Source: Ischnura elegans
Lineage: Eukaryota; Arthropoda; Insecta; Odonata; Coenagrionidae
Direction of reading: 5' to 3'
Assembly (NCBI RefSeq): GCF_921293095.1
Contig: NC_060252.1
Coordinates: forward strand, 7,688,001 to 7,752,000
DNA: 64,000 nt
This document shows, one piece after another, positions 1 through 11,526 of the stretch (its first letter is position 1; each line of letters starts with the position of its first letter). The notes below the pieces were generated by a model. It saw only the letters and a program-made list of their open reading frames with translations. It ran no database searches and was not told the origin of the DNA. The position numbers and the translations under genes are program-made.

Positions 1-30
1 TAACGACGCCGTCATCTATCGCGACATTAG

Positions 31-380
31 TGATCACTCTGGCAATGAAATTCTATAATCGAATCTAAACAACGTTCATTTGTGAAGCCAAGAGTGGGGA
101 CTCGAACTTAATTTGAGCAAATTCATGTCGGTGCATTTTTTGCAGAGTTCGTCCAACTATAACCAGGCTAATGCTTTGGATGGTATTAACATACGGAGGT
201 GAATATATTAGTAATAACTCTGGCTTTGAAATCCATCAACGAATTTCAACAACGTCCATGTGTGGAGCCAAGAGTGGGGACTCGAACTTAATCTGATCAA
301 ATGCACGACACGCAATTTTTTGCTCGGGTCGCCCTACTATCTCCATGTATTTTCTGTGGATGTGTTAAACATTATGGCGA
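31..380 (+). repeat. Internal tandem duplication in LINE family A copy
   Basis: About 170 bp (31-200) is repeated, diverged, at about 210-380. Both units contain GTGGGGACTCGAACTTAAT and run from a GTGAT/GTAAT-ACTCTGGC start to the VDG/VDV-like end of the same LINE segment. This is a duplication inside the element and not two independent insertions, because both units cover the same part of the reverse transcriptase. Confidence 0.65.
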
Positions 381-443
381 CAGATGAAGTAAGGTATCTG
401 GTAGTAACCATAACCTCGACCCTATCTTGGGAAACGCATATAA

Positions 444-672
444 TGGCCTGATTACACGATACATTAACACGTACGAGTTATGTCTGTTTCCATGAATGAT
501 TTTTAACACATCGGAACGGAACACGTATGAATGCATGAACCAAATTAGAACAGGTTCTCTTTTCTGTGCATACATTCGCACAAGTCGGGTGGTTACACGG
601 TGCGTTTTGGCGTTTATTCTCGCGTTCATACATTTGGACCTGTACGTGTTAATGTACCTTGTAAACAGGTTT
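444..672. mobile_element. MITE with TAA target duplication, inside the LINE
   Basis: A 229-bp noncoding element with imperfect terminal inverted repeats of about 33 bp; both arms share TACATTAACACGTAC. It is flanked by TAA at 441-443 and 673-675. It interrupts the LINE just after the THI codons that are continuous in the 41.4-kb copy, so it is younger than the LINE. A 3-bp TWA duplication is typical of PIF/Harbinger-derived MITEs; that assignment is inference. Confidence 0.7.
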
Positions 673-1266
673 TAAGAAATTTTTTTGTCAGAGCCGTGAA
701 GAAGCTGGGATTCGTCAAGCGTTTAGTGGGTGGATTTTCGGATGAGAAAGCAAAAGAGAGGTGCTATTTCGCACTCGCCAGGCCACACCTTGAATATGCA
801 GCGAGCGTATGGGATCCGGTGCAGAAAGACATAATTCGTGAAATTAATAAAATACAAAGGAAAGATGCACGATTCGTAATAAACCCGCTTCGGGCGTACA
901 GAAAGTGTTACACAGATGTTAAACGAATTAGGTTGGGAACCGCTGTAGATTCGGAGGCTGCGCGTTACACTTGGAATGCTTGAGCAATTGACAATGGATA
1001 TCTTTCGAAGCGAAAACGGAGAAGATGATATCAGAGCCCCACCACATTTCCAGGTCTGACAGAAACGATAAATTGAGAGAGATATTTTTCCGAACGGATA
1101 GGTATGGGTATTAGTTTTTCCCCCGTCGACAATAAAGGACTTTACTAAATGTTGGGCGTAATTTCGTTAGAGCGTATCCTTTTTATTTCTCAACGGCAGG
1201 AGACCTAACACCCCCTGCCACACGCCTATTGAGGCGGCTTGCTGGTTAGCATGTAGATGTAGATTT

Positions 1267-2210
1267 AGGAGTTCAAAACAATTTTTAAATAATTTAAATT
1301 ATGTTGTGGATTACTTCTGTAAAAGGCTAACGTACCGTCTTAATAACGCCCAGATGACGAGTAACGATTAATTAATGATAAAATGCGTTATTGCATAAAT
1401 TTTTACAAATGCGCTCATAAATGTATTGTGTGTTTTCAAGTTAACACTTTTCTTTACGCTGACAAGAACGCATGTAATCTTCCTTTTTCATTGCGTTAGA
1501 ATTTTTCACCTGCCCTCTTGTCGAGAGTCAGAAATATGTAAACTTTTACTTTGCGGTGTCCGCATTAGATGATATTAGTTCTAAAGAATTTCACAATACA
1601 GAGGATAATAATGGTTGCCGAAGAGAAGAAAGTTGAGTAAAATAACGTTATATGTTATGCATTGAGAACAATGATAGGAAAACTACATAGTAGTAGTGAT
1701 TCTGTTTGATTAAAATTAGCTTTTCAATCATTATTTGTCCGTAGAAAACTGAAATATTAGTTTGTGCTGGTTTTTATGGAAAAAATTAAAAGGGGCTCCT
1801 TAGTTTAAAGCTGAAGCAATAATATAAATCTCTGTCATTCGAATAATTTCATTGGGAATCGGGAAGTACTAATCATTGCCCAGGAAAATTACTGGAATAT
1901 TTGTTGGAACATTGTCACATGACAAAATTGATTCGAGTTCTTTGTATACCGCCAATAAATAATTCAGATTAATTTTATAGTGTCCTTGAGCGATAAATCT
2001 TGCGAAGAAAGGAAGTTAGGACCCAAGGAACGCAGTAAATTACATGTTCAACGATAGTTTCATTTGAAATCACGGACTAAACTCCTCTTTCATTACTATT
2101 AGGTATGATTCGTAAACATTTATGGAAGATAACTTACATGCTTTTGATATGCCAACCCTGCCAAACACCTTTTCAGTTTGCTGGCTGGATAAGTGTTTTT
2201 TTTTATAAAT
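1267..2210. other. AT-rich unassigned DNA
   Basis: No credible coding frame, RNA gene or recognisable repeat was seen. The sequence is AT-rich with stop codons in all frames. Confidence 0.5.
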
Positions 2211-2211
2211 A

Positions 2212-2390
2212 TACCGGGACTAGCCACAGTGGTAACTTCGCTAGAGTCACCCACAATGCACAAATTGTGCTAAAATCCGCTGAGAAAAAAAATCGGGTTC
2301 GAATCCTGGCGAATGATTTTTTCTCCGTGGATTTTTCGCACAATGCTAGCCGGATATTATGCCGAGTTAGCATTTGCCATCGGGATACAT
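2212..2390. mobile_element. tRNA-derived SINE in palindromic (foldback) form, copy 1
   Basis: The left part (about 2214-2295) is the reverse complement of the SINE tail and the right part (about 2296-2385) is the same tail forward. Both contain the conserved TTTTCTCCGTGGATTTT-like segment, and the copies meet at a pol III B box, GGGTTCGAATCCTGG, near 2297. The ends carry GACTAGCC and GCTAGCC. The same family is at 38908-39291, also arranged as an inverted pair and more complete. No A box is left in this copy. Confidence 0.7.
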
Positions 2391-5300
2391 GTCTCACTCT
2401 CGTTGGCGCTAATTTAACTAAACCTTCAAAGGGCATCGGAAAAAATTTCACATGAAGCATACATAAGCAAAGAGGCTGATTAAGGGTAGAAATAGTATCT
2501 CGCGTACAGAAAGCTAGTACGTGATCCGATTCAGTGAATGAGGCTAATCATTTATGACATGAGTTACAGGATAAGACCGTGCCTTTTATTATTTTTTATT
2601 CATGTACTTCACCACTGAAGTTAAAACGTTTGAAAACTTGTAAAACATTTATTCAATCTTTTGCATTTCATACTTTCAATTCCATAATTTTTTCGCAGAT
2701 GGAGTTTTCACGCTTATCTTTTACGTGTCCGCACTCGATACTAAAGCCTTTATACAGTTGAAAAATAGGAGAATCGAATATTATTATCATATTATTCTCA
2801 AAGTTCCTCTCATTATAAATTCCCTTCACTTTCCCCTTGACTTGTAGGCACAACAGAGCCATATTTTTCGGACGTTAATGTAAAATAATGCTTCGTTGGT
2901 TTACTACTCCACCTTCCTTATTTCCTGAAAGGATTTTATTCCCTTATTTTTTTCAACATTCAAGCAAAATATACCACTTTCGTCTGTCAACTATATATTT
3001 ACTCTGTATCATACAAGCCAGTTCTTACGAATATTACATCTTTGGGGGTATCCATTAACCCTTTCGACACAGTGGTGTTGTTTCCTTACCATGACTGAGC
3101 CCCAAGGGTCTCTTCCGTCCCCTCTGTACGGACCATTTTTGCAGGACATTGGTGAAGAAGGGTCTCACGGATAATCATATTCTCTCAGCGCCAACCTTTT
3201 TCGACTTTTCCTAGCGGGGACGCCGCATTATCTCGGACTCGAAGTATAATTGGTCTTCCCCCTTTCCGGGTTGATAGCCCTGGCAGCGGAATTGGTTCTG
3301 GGTCAACTCATGATCAGTTTTTGTGAAATAGCTACATGGATAATTTTTGTTTGGCCGTATGTTGCAGACTTCGAATTCAATTCCTCGGTTTTTCCTGTGC
3401 GTTGTCAACTTTTGAACGGAGCTATACCGTCCTAATTAACGGATTTAATTCATCAACAATTCTATGTAGATGTTTATATTGAAATCGAGATATAAGTTAA
3501 TATTTATGGTAAAATTTCATTTAAAAATTAACGCTCCTTAAAAGACAAAGAATTCAATTATTAGTTGATATTTTTTTAAGAAAGGAACAAATGCTTATTT
3601 CAAAAACTGACTGAATTATCGCTATCCCTTACCACAAAAAGGGGTAATTGAAGACGAGGTGTCCAGGTACCTGTTCCTAGATTTCGAGGTTACGGCCTAT
3701 GTCCCCGCTTTGTTGGGTCCCGATAAGACTTCGCGTAGCTGCGACCGGCATAAAAGGGCAATGAAACGGATATTTGCGCCATTCGTTCGCCTGCGTAGGA
3801 AAATATGGAACGAAAATTTGCGGCTTTCGTCTTCCGTGTCAAAAACCGTCCAGGCGAATATTTACATTGTTAGTAGCGAAAGAGTTAGTTAAATGTGGTG
3901 TTTAGGAGGGGCGAGGGGGTCAAGCCGATTCTCACCCAATCTCACGTAGAGGGACCACGTGGTCCTTGCAAGTATTACGTAATTTTTTCATAAAAAATTA
4001 TAAAACATCGTTTTTTAATAAATCTAACGAATGAAGGTTAGATTAACGTATTTACACTGAAAATACGCATTCAATTCTGTCGCGATAATAACGCATAGTT
4101 ATGGGTCATGATTTTAAGTTATTGATCTTTAATTTTACCACTAAGATGACCTGTGAAATATAGAAATAAGATTAACTTGAGTGCCTCCTTTGTTTCCAGT
4201 ATCAATTTCAGCGATTTATGGGAAGGAGAAGGAAATTTTTATATAAATATTTACTCTGATTATTGATTAAAAATTAGCTTCCGTACTAATTTATCCTAAA
4301 TTAACGTATCCAAAATAAACAAGATAAAGTTAAATCGTGATCTCGGTGGAACAAAGAAACTTTGAATTCAAATTTGTACAAATCCAATATAGTTAAAGAA
4401 TCTTGCTCAACTTGAAATATACTAACATCGTGTGGTCGATAACTTCAGTTTTTTGAGTTAAATATTTAACTTTTGTTGTCTGTCTATTTTTTAAAACAAA
4501 ATAGTTGATACGACGTAATATTTCCCAAAATTTTTGTTTGCTATGTATTTCTTTGGTACTGCTTCTTCTACGAATTCTCTAGTGTTGCTATTATAATAAT
4601 TAAAGTTATATATTTCTAAGCCATTTTACATATTTATACAAATCTTTCACTGCTAAAATCAAGTGGATATAAAGAATTACACATTAAAATTACAATAATT
4701 TAATCTGTTTATGAGAGATTTTAATATACCTACCCTATTCAATATCATTTTAGCAAGCTCCTTAAAAAATAGCCTGTTGTTTAAAAGTCATTGAACAAAT
4801 ATGTGAATTTCTAGAGAATTTTTTGGGTGTCCTTCTTTTTAAATAAACAGCCTTTGTTTCAGCATCCATTTCCACGATTTTTAAAGACAGACAGGTATAA
4901 TATTTTGAGTCATTCCACCTCAATTCCAAAAAAGCTTGTCCCGTAGGGTCTCAGATTTTGATGAGTTCATGGTTGATAGTTAATAGTTGAAGCTGTAGGT
5001 CATACTACCATGATATAGACTACCAGTCTTCGAGTACACGTCCATAGACTGGTATTAAAAGTAATCGCACAGCCGCACGGAAGAAAAAGTAAACTTTTAA
5101 GTGTTTAAAAAAATATCATTCAGGAGTTGTTTTAAATTTAATTTTTGTGATTCTAAGGTAATTAATGAGCCTACATTCTAAAGAATAAATGCTTGGGCCA
5201 ATTCTGAGATGGATTATTTGAGAAAAGTTGATTAACAATGTTTTAAATATTTAAATATAGCAATAATAGGGAAGTGCACTTTATAAATATTTTACTCAGA

Positions 5301-5580
5301 GTGACTTCCGAAAGGACTTAGCTGTAAAATAATCAATAAATAATAGCTCTACGACAGTTTGATAGCTAAATTATGCGATTTATATTATTTAAGGCAAGTT
5401 TTTGGAAAAAAAATTCTATAACGTATTAGAACCACATTTTAAAAACGTATCTCAGGGTATTTAATTTGAGGTTGATGTAGACCTATACGGATATCAAAAT
5501 CTGAGTCTCTTAGGGAAATACGCTTGTTGAATTAAGGTGGAGTAACCTATATTTAATAATCTAACCCCCGAATTTAATTT
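2391..5580. other. AT-rich unassigned DNA
   Basis: No gene or recognisable element was seen. Two less AT-rich patches (about 3060-3440 and 3640-3960) give short open frames of 65-77 codons without family motifs, initiation context or splice signals that I can defend. Confidence 0.45.
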
Positions 5581-5601
5581 AATTTTTTGCTCTCTCCTTA
5601 G

Positions 5602-6480
5602 GTGCAAGCCGTCCCCGGACGTGAGGGGAAGAATGAAGGGTGGAGCAGGAAGAATGAAGAAGAGAAGACTACGATGGCCTCGCCGGACATCCAATGCTAA
5701 TTCCTTTTATGTTATTCGAAGAGTTTTCATTCGAATTTTAATCCACATTTTTGCTTTTTCAATTTCAGGATGAATATTGAAGATTTAGAACACCATTCAT
5801 CGACTTAAGTTGAAGAGCACAGTTTTCCTCGGACGCTGAGCATTGCCGTATCAGGTTTTCATCAGGTTTACATCAGGTTATATTGAACGTGAAATGGTAA
5901 ATTAGGGCCGACCTGAACCACACAATTGGAGTTATGAGAGACTCTGGTGGAAAGTGAATTCACCCTCGATTATCAAAGCACGAGCTTTAGGTAACAGCAG
6001 TACACGAGAAGGTAACGGCTCGAAGGAGCCAGTTTAAAAAGGTTTCGAAACAGCGCTGAAACAAAGGTACCAGAAAGTGCACTTTAAAGTTATTTACTAA
6101 GAATGAGACCGGTCCTAGGAAACAAAGAATGCATTCTTAGGCAGGAAATCCATGTGGGTATTTTTGTGTTTGAGGTTCTTTTAAGGTATTTGGGTGGGTT
6201 TTGTACTAACACCATTTATTCCAGGAGTGAAGAATTGAATAAAGAAGACGTAGCTGAGGCCCCGAAGATTGAAGACATCGCAGGGGGCCTCGAAGAAAGA
6301 AGAGGGAAGATAATGTGTCTGTGTACATCGGGAATGAGTGGACATTGATAATCCCTCGCCTGAACTGAGTGTTTTTTTTTTGTACTTAATTGTAACATGT
6401 CTGTAACTCTTTCCCTTCCAGCCACGAAGATTGAAGACATCAAATTGAGCTCGAAGAACGGCAAGAATCCGATTGCGTGT
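5602..6480 (+). ncRNA. Exon-like cassettes 1-3 of a putative multi-exon transcript
   Basis: Three acceptor-like sites precede purine-rich segments. TCTAAC plus TGCTCTCTCCTTAG ends at 5601; TACTAAC (a perfect branch-point consensus) plus ATTTATTCCAG ends at 6224; and CTCTTTCCCTTCCAG ends at 6421. The following segments are rich in GAAGA/AAGAA, as in exonic splicing enhancers. Cassette 1 starts GTGCAAGCCGTCCCCGGACG, similar to the cassettes at 6642, 7031 and 7391. Cassettes 2 and 3 share CGAAGATTGAAGACATC. Donors are not clear for these three. No conserved protein is recognised, so noncoding or decayed exons are the cautious reading. Confidence 0.4.
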
Positions 6481-6641
6481 GTTTTTTAATCTATCGTGTG
6501 ATTTCGTGTGATATTTTTCTGCGTGTGATTATTAATATTTACGTGTGCTGCGAGTATTTTTCCGTTGCGTCGCGTTAGGGCTTGCATGTTAGTGTTATTT
6601 ATATTTTTGTTTGTGCATGCACTAATCTTACCTCTTCACAG

Positions 6642-6742
6642 ATTCAAGCCATCGCTGGACTTCAAGGAAGGAGGAGTGCAGACTGAACGAAGAAGAGGAG
6701 ATTGAAGACGCAAGTATTCACAGAAGAAAGAAGAGGAGCATC
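6642..6742 (+). ncRNA. Exon-like cassette 4
   Basis: The acceptor is a GCACTAA branch point followed by CTTACCTCTTCACAG ending at 6641. The segment begins ATTCAAGCCATCGCTGGACT, is dominated by GAAG/AAGAAG, and ends at a strong donor, ATC|GTAAGA, at 6743. It is 101 nt. Frames close within it, so a protein-coding role is doubtful. It shares its start with cassettes 5-7. Confidence 0.5.
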
Positions 6743-7030
6743 GTAAGAAGATGTGTGCGATATTTGCGGCTTAGCTTTGGGCCCTTCTGGCCAACGAATA
6801 AAAATATGCGTAAGGCTAGGCGTTTTTTCCGTGCGGTAGGTTTAGTTTTTTTGTCCCGTGGTTTTGCATTACGTATTCCATGGCGTCATGCAGGAGTAGG
6901 GCTGTGGATAGGTAGGAAATGTTTGGTTTCCTATTGATTCCATCGTCATGCTTTTGTGTGCTGCTTTGGAGTGATGCAATCCTCGGAAGGGTTATTTATT
7001 TGTGTATGCACTAACCCGCTCTCTCCCTAG

Positions 7031-7170
7031 GTCCGCAAGCCATCGCTGGATGTGAAGAGAAGAATGAAGATTCATCGGTAGAAGAGAAGACAGAAGAGGA
7101 TGGCATCGCGGGACCAGGAGAAGACGACATCTTAGTTTTGGGCCCTTCTGGCCGATGAACATAAGTTTGC
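7031..7170 (+). ncRNA. Exon-like cassette 5 (tandem unit)
   Basis: The acceptor is TGCACTAAC plus CCGCTCTCTCCCTAG, ending at 7030. The segment is about 140 nt and ends at the donor TTTGC|GTAAGG at 7171. One frame stays open for about 42 codons (AIAGCEEKNED-like) before a stop near the donor. The homologous frame in cassette 6 stops earlier, so coding is not conserved. Its length is not a multiple of three. Purine-rich enhancer-like repeats fill the middle. Confidence 0.5.
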
Positions 7171-7390
7171 GTAAGGCTAGGCGTTTTTTCGCGCGTTAGT
7201 TGTAGTTTTTTGTGCCGCGGTTTTGCATTACATATTCCATTGCATCATGCAGGAATGTGGCTGTGGCTAGGTAGGAAATTTATGATTTCTTATCGATGCC
7301 ACTGTCACGTTCTTGCGTGCTGCTTTGGAGTGGTGCAAATCCTCGGAAGGGTTATTTATTTGTGTATGCACTAACCCGCTCTCTCCCTAG

Positions 7391-7529
7391 GTCCGCTAGC
7401 CATCGCTGGATGTGAAGAGAAGAATGGAGATTCATCGGAAGAAGAGAAGACAGAAGAGATGGCATCGCGGGACCAGAAGAATACGACATCTTAGTTTTGG
7501 GCCCTTCTGGCCAATGACCATAAGTTTGC
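7391..7529 (+). ncRNA. Exon-like cassette 6 (tandem unit)
   Basis: Near-identical to cassette 5, with the same branch point, CTCTCCCTAG acceptor ending at 7390 and GTAAGG donor starting at 7530. Small indels between the two (for example GAGGATGG against GAGATGG) shift the frame, which argues for noncoding exons or for duplicated alternative exons under weak constraint. Confidence 0.5.
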
Positions 7530-7749
7530 GTAAGGCTAGGCGTTTTTTCGCGCGTTAGTTGTAGTTTTTTGTGCCGCGGTTTTGCATTGCATATTCCATT
7601 GCGTCATGCAGGAATGTGGCTGTGGCTAGGTAGGAAATTTATGATTTTCTATTGATGCCATTGTCGCGTTCTTGTGTGCTGCTTTGGAGTGGTGCAAATC
7701 CTCGGAAGGGTTATTTATTTGTGTATGCACTAACCCGCTCTCTCCTTAG

Positions 7750-7871
7750 GCGCGAGTCATCGCTGGACATGATGGACAAGGAGAAAGAAGACACTTGGAA
7801 GAAGATAGGATGAGGCACCTTACCGAGCCGGCTTCTTGCGGCTCTACATGAGAGTCAGCAGATAAGGATCG
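7750..7871 (+). ncRNA. Exon-like cassette 7
   Basis: The acceptor is TGCACTAAC plus CCGCTCTCTCCTTAG, ending at 7749. The segment starts GCGCGAGTCATCGCTGGACA, related to cassettes 4-6 for about 20 nt, then diverges. The donor is ATCG|GTATGA at 7872. It marks the end of the tandem array; downstream sequence is unlike the array introns. Confidence 0.45.
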
Positions 7872-8734
7872 GTATGATCTCATAATGTTCATTCAAATTT
7901 GGTTCATTTTTCCCGCACAAATTTTTAAATTAACGAGTTGTTTGAGAATGTTCAATTTTGCATTCATTAACGGAACTCAATTGTGCTCATGCTTATAATG
8001 AAATTCTAATTTGCCCATAATGCCATCAAAATTAACAAATAAACTTAAAATCCTCCTCAATTTGACTACATAGTTTGCAAATTGTACTTGGCACTTAGTA
8101 ACTAGAAGTGATATTTCATTGGCCTTTCATTAACTTTGAATTGAATTGAAAAGTTATGAAAAAACATTGCAATGGGCAAAATATTCTTTTTGTGCCAACA
8201 TTTTTCTGGATGACTCATAATCACACATCAACGTCTTTTCTTTACAAATATTTTAGAGACAAAATATCACCTCCCTTAACTGTCTCCGCAAAATATTTTC
8301 ACATTATAAAGCAGTCCGAATAACTTTTATTTATAATTAGTTTCTAATTATCTGTTTATTCATTACAAATTTTTTTCATCATTATTTTTCATTCTGAATC
8401 AGAATTATCTGACTATTGTTTATCCTGTGAAAGGTTACCCACTTCAAAATCAATCCTTAATTTTTTCTATTTAAACGAAGATATAGTTCCATTTAATTGG
8501 AATTACTTTATTATAATAAGTTTTATTAATTAATTGAATATTACTTTAATTTTCTCTCCAATACGGGAAATTTTATTTTTCACTCGAAGTTTTTAAAGCT
8601 TATTAAAAGGTGAGCCTATTCACTCTGTAACGTCCATGCGCCTTAAAAAAATTTATTCATTGGTTCGGCCATTAAGCCGATTTTCTAGGACATTGCTTTG
8701 CCTCTTTATGAGTGTTCGTTTTTTTCAATTGCAG
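7872..8734. other. AT-rich spacer, intron-like
   Basis: No coding frame or repeat family was recognised. It lies between the donor-like site at 7872 and an acceptor-like TTTTTTTCAATTGCAG ending at 8734, so it fits an intron of the putative transcript. Confidence 0.4.
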
Positions 8735-8833
8735 AGTTCGTTGGATCGTATTGTGGGAGTTGACTACTCGAGGCCTCGATGAGAGCACGTGCAAAGAGAT
8801 CGAAAGAATACAGCTCGTTGCCGCAGGCAGACG
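8735..8833 (+). ncRNA. Exon-like cassette 8
   Basis: The segment follows TTTTTTTCAATTGCAG and ends before GTTAGA at 8834, a weak donor. One frame is open across it, but I recognise no family. It is less GAAG-rich than cassettes 1-7, and membership in the same transcript is inferred from spacing and strand only. Confidence 0.3.
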
Positions 8834-10210
8834 GTTAGATTTCATTCATTCCTCTTCCAAGTTTTGTGTTCAGTTAAGAAGCATTATTTAGTGATCAAAC
8901 AGGTACACTATAATTGTTACATTCAGGAACCTCGATGATAACAGTAATGATTCCGTGAGAAAATAAAAAAATATTTTCACTTTTCCAATGCGAAATTATT
9001 TCATTAAACCGCACTCAAAATTAAGATCTCGCGCTTTTTTTGCAACACTCACAAAACTTTAATCCCGCGCTGAATCTCAAGGCATTGATTGGTTGACGAC
9101 GACGATAGCGTTTGCTTTCATATATTTCGATTTGAAACTTCATTTTCATTAAATTTAATAATTCGAATGAAGGTCAGTTATGGGGATTTTCGTGAATCTA
9201 TCATAAATATTTACTTTGCTGTTAAATTTTCTCATTGTAATGTTGAGGTCGAGGTTTTCATATTGGCCTTGCTTTTGGTAATTCAGCAACCGTCATGCGC
9301 GCTCAAGTAATTACTTCCTCGGAGACCCTACCTGAGGGAAACATGAGATTCCGGTCATATTTTCTACCTTTCTGAATTTTTCCGTGAATTTAATGAGTAA
9401 TTATAAGTGACATATTTCAAAAAAAGTCGCAACAATAATGTTATAATGATTGATACTCTTTTTGTTTAATTTTGGATACTTAATTTCCGGTGACACGTTT
9501 TTCCTTGCAATTAAATATTTATTAAGCCAATGGTGTCGAAAAAATCAGTAAATATTTTTCATTTTTTTCGCCTGTTTTGTTTCTGAAGTGATACTTTGAC
9601 CTCTGGCTCCTTACAATATTTTGTGAATTAACTTATATTATTTCTTTAGTATAGAAAGACTTAATTATTAAATTACATCCTACAAGAAATTATTAAAATA
9701 CATCCTCCTGGATAGGCGTGGTGTCCTTATTATGGAGCCATATTTGTAACTTCTGTTTCTTCTTCTTAAATAATTTCATCGTATTGATTTTTATAATGTC
9801 ATTATTGTTTTCCAATTCGTATAATAGTACATATATTAAATGCAGAATGGTATATATTTGCTATCAATGTTTAGTAATACTCATGAAGTCCAAGTAAGTC
9901 GTAAAAAAAAGTTATATAAATAACACACTCAGCTCACTGTAATGATTTCTGGGAATTTTTTTAATATTGCCCAATCATATCTTGTTTAAAGAATAATGAA
10001 AATACATTGAAATATCGCCAATGAGATAAAAGCGTCAAATAATTTGGAATTACCCACTCTTGCAATTTATTAATTTTAAAAATTTCTTCACACTTAAAAA
10101 GTTAAAATTTTTCTGAACGTCTTCCTCGAAATGATATTTCAGAGCTGTAAGTTAATTTTTTAGGTCTCCCCTTCGTTGGATTATGATAATTTTTTGTTAT
10201 ATTACCACAG
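8834..10210. other. AT-rich intron-like DNA
   Basis: No gene or recognisable mobile element was seen. A 73-codon open frame at 9089-9310 has no recognisable motif and is probably chance. Confidence 0.4.
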
Positions 10211-10330
10211 GTCAAGCTTGTGGACAACGACAGCGATTGCTTTTGGAGACAACTGTGGAGGTCCATGAAATTTACACCTGAAGGTTACTGCGCCCACAAC
10301 GGGAGACTTGAGGATTTTATCGTGAAGAAA
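10211..10330 (+). ncRNA. Exon-like cassette 9
   Basis: The acceptor TTATATTACCACAG ends at 10210, and the donor GAAGAAA|GTAAGA starts at 10331, a near-consensus 5' splice site. The 120-nt segment is open from an ATG at 10220 (MDNDSDCFW...), and the frame continues past the donor to 10465. The protein matches nothing I know. It could be a coding exon or part of the noncoding transcript suggested for 5.6-11.5 kb. Confidence 0.4.
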
Positions 10331-10606
10331 GTAAGAATGAAGATTGGAAGAAAGAAGACACCAAGCCTGAAGATGGTTGTTTTTTTTGCATTTTTTGTTG
10401 CAACTATTGTACAGGGTGTTTGTATATTTTTTATTGATGCATGTGTTTTTTCCAGCTATAGTTAGGATTTGCGGCGTTTGCGTCCTACCGTCGAGTAGAA
10501 ATAACTCAGATTAGGCAGGTCTTTGTATATCGTGGCCACGATTCCGTATTTAGGCGTTTAATTAATTCAGGCGTATAAAGCAGTATTTAGGTAGGCAGGG
10601 CTGTAT

Positions 10607-10745
10607 GAATGGATGAATGTGATTTTATGAAGGAGTGAATGGAATTTGATCTTATGAATGAGTGAATGGAATGTGATTTTATGAATGAGTGAATGGAATG
10701 TGGTTTATGAATGAATGAATGAATGATATTAGTAGTAGTAGTGCT
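10607..10745 (+). repeat. GAATG/GAATGGATGTG minisatellite
   Basis: A short-period tandem repeat of GAATG, GAGTGAATGGAATGTGATTT and TGAATGAATGAATGA, ending in AGTAGTAGTAGTG. It lies in copy 1 of the 10.4-12.1-kb repeat and probably grew from the GGATGAATGTG segment present in single copy elsewhere. Confidence 0.7.
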
Positions 10746-11520
10746 TGATTGCTATGATTTGCTAATTATATTTTGTGTAGTTTTTTTTAATTCTTATTAA
10801 TTTTGGTAGTAGTGTAGTGCATGCCCCCCTCAAATCCAAACTGTTCCCTCATCGTGGGGAGGGGGTGTAACAGGGATAAGTCATTAATTTGCATCAAATG
10901 CTTACAAAATTGCACACTTATTGGGGATGTGATGGAATATTTTTTCTTCCAAAGTTTGTGGTTTTTTGGCATTAGTTGCAGATTGTAAAGTTTATTTGAT
11001 AACATGCAAATGTGACTTATCCCTGGCTAAAACAGTTGGTGCATTTGTGATTTTGTATTTAAATATGTGAAACCATTGAATATAATATATGATATGTTGC
11101 TATCATCTTTATTCCAGTGCTTAGTACTATTTGCATTACTGTTTTTGTGATGTTTTTCGATAATATTGTACAGAGCCTTTTTTTTATTTTTGTAACTAAT
11201 GCATGTATTTTTTCCCATCTATAGTTTAGACTTGGGGCAGTAGAGTAGGGATTTAATATTGCATCTTACAGTTGATAAGAAATAACTCAGAATAGGCAGG
11301 TCTCCGTATATTGCGACAATGAAAATATAATTAAGTAACACGCTGACCAGAATAAATTGTACCTATTGCTAAGGTCGATTTGTATTATTGTTGTTGATAT
11401 TTTGTCTCGATTTTTTAATGATATTATTTTAATAGCATTTGAAATTATTGATTTAATAATTTAAATGCTATTAAATGGTGTGCATGTAATTTCTCCCTAA
11501 TGCATTGTACAAGTAAAGGC

Positions 11521-11526
11521 AATAAA
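11521..11526 (+). terminator. Poly(A) signal AATAAA
   Basis: AATAAA sits in GTAAAGGCAATAAAACC and is followed by T/GT-rich sequence (TTTTCTATGTACC, then TGTTG), the usual downstream element. It could end the putative plus-strand transcript of 5.6-11.5 kb. By itself it is weak evidence in AT-rich DNA. Confidence 0.35.

Larger units (their letters stand above)
1..1266 (+). mobile_element. Non-LTR retrotransposon (LINE family A), decayed copy
   Basis: Decayed 3' part of a LINE on the plus strand. Translated pieces give the end of the reverse transcriptase palm and the thumb: a WGLELNL-like stretch near 270, ATDEVRYLVVTITSTLSW near 380-440, then KKLGFVKR and the RPHLEYAASVWDPVQKD signature at 700-830. 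The reading frame is broken by stops and frameshifts. The 3' end at about 1198-1266 has the family tail CACCCCCTGCCACACGCC followed by ATGTAGATGTAGAT. A 229-bp MITE splits the copy at 444-672. The same family occurs at 30.6, 38.0 and 41.4 kb, where the last copy is far better preserved. Inactive; the exact clade (CR1/Jockey-like) is not resolved. Confidence 0.85.
6750..7765 (+). repeat. Tandem array of about 360-bp exon/intron units
   Basis: Two nearly identical units start at the acceptors at 7031 and 7391 (period about 360 bp). A diverged intron copy lies before them (about 6770-7030) and a partial exon start follows at 7750. Each unit has an exon-like part, the near-palindrome GGGCCCTTCTGGCC, a GTAAGGCTAGGCG donor region, TTTTGCATTRC, TCCTCGGAAGGGTTATTTAT, and a branch point plus pyrimidine tract ending in CCCTAG or CCTTAG. 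Units 2 and 3 differ by few substitutions, so at least one duplication is recent. Confidence 0.85.

Noticed and set aside
6640..7871. Coding exons for an acidic AIAGCEEKNED repeat protein
   Set aside because: The frame is open in cassette 5 but shifts or stops in 4, 6 and 7, and exon lengths are not multiples of three.
10211..10465. 81-codon coding exon with a hydrophobic C-terminus
   Set aside because: The hydrophobic end lies beyond a near-consensus donor at 10331 and is T-rich intron-like sequence; protein not recognised.
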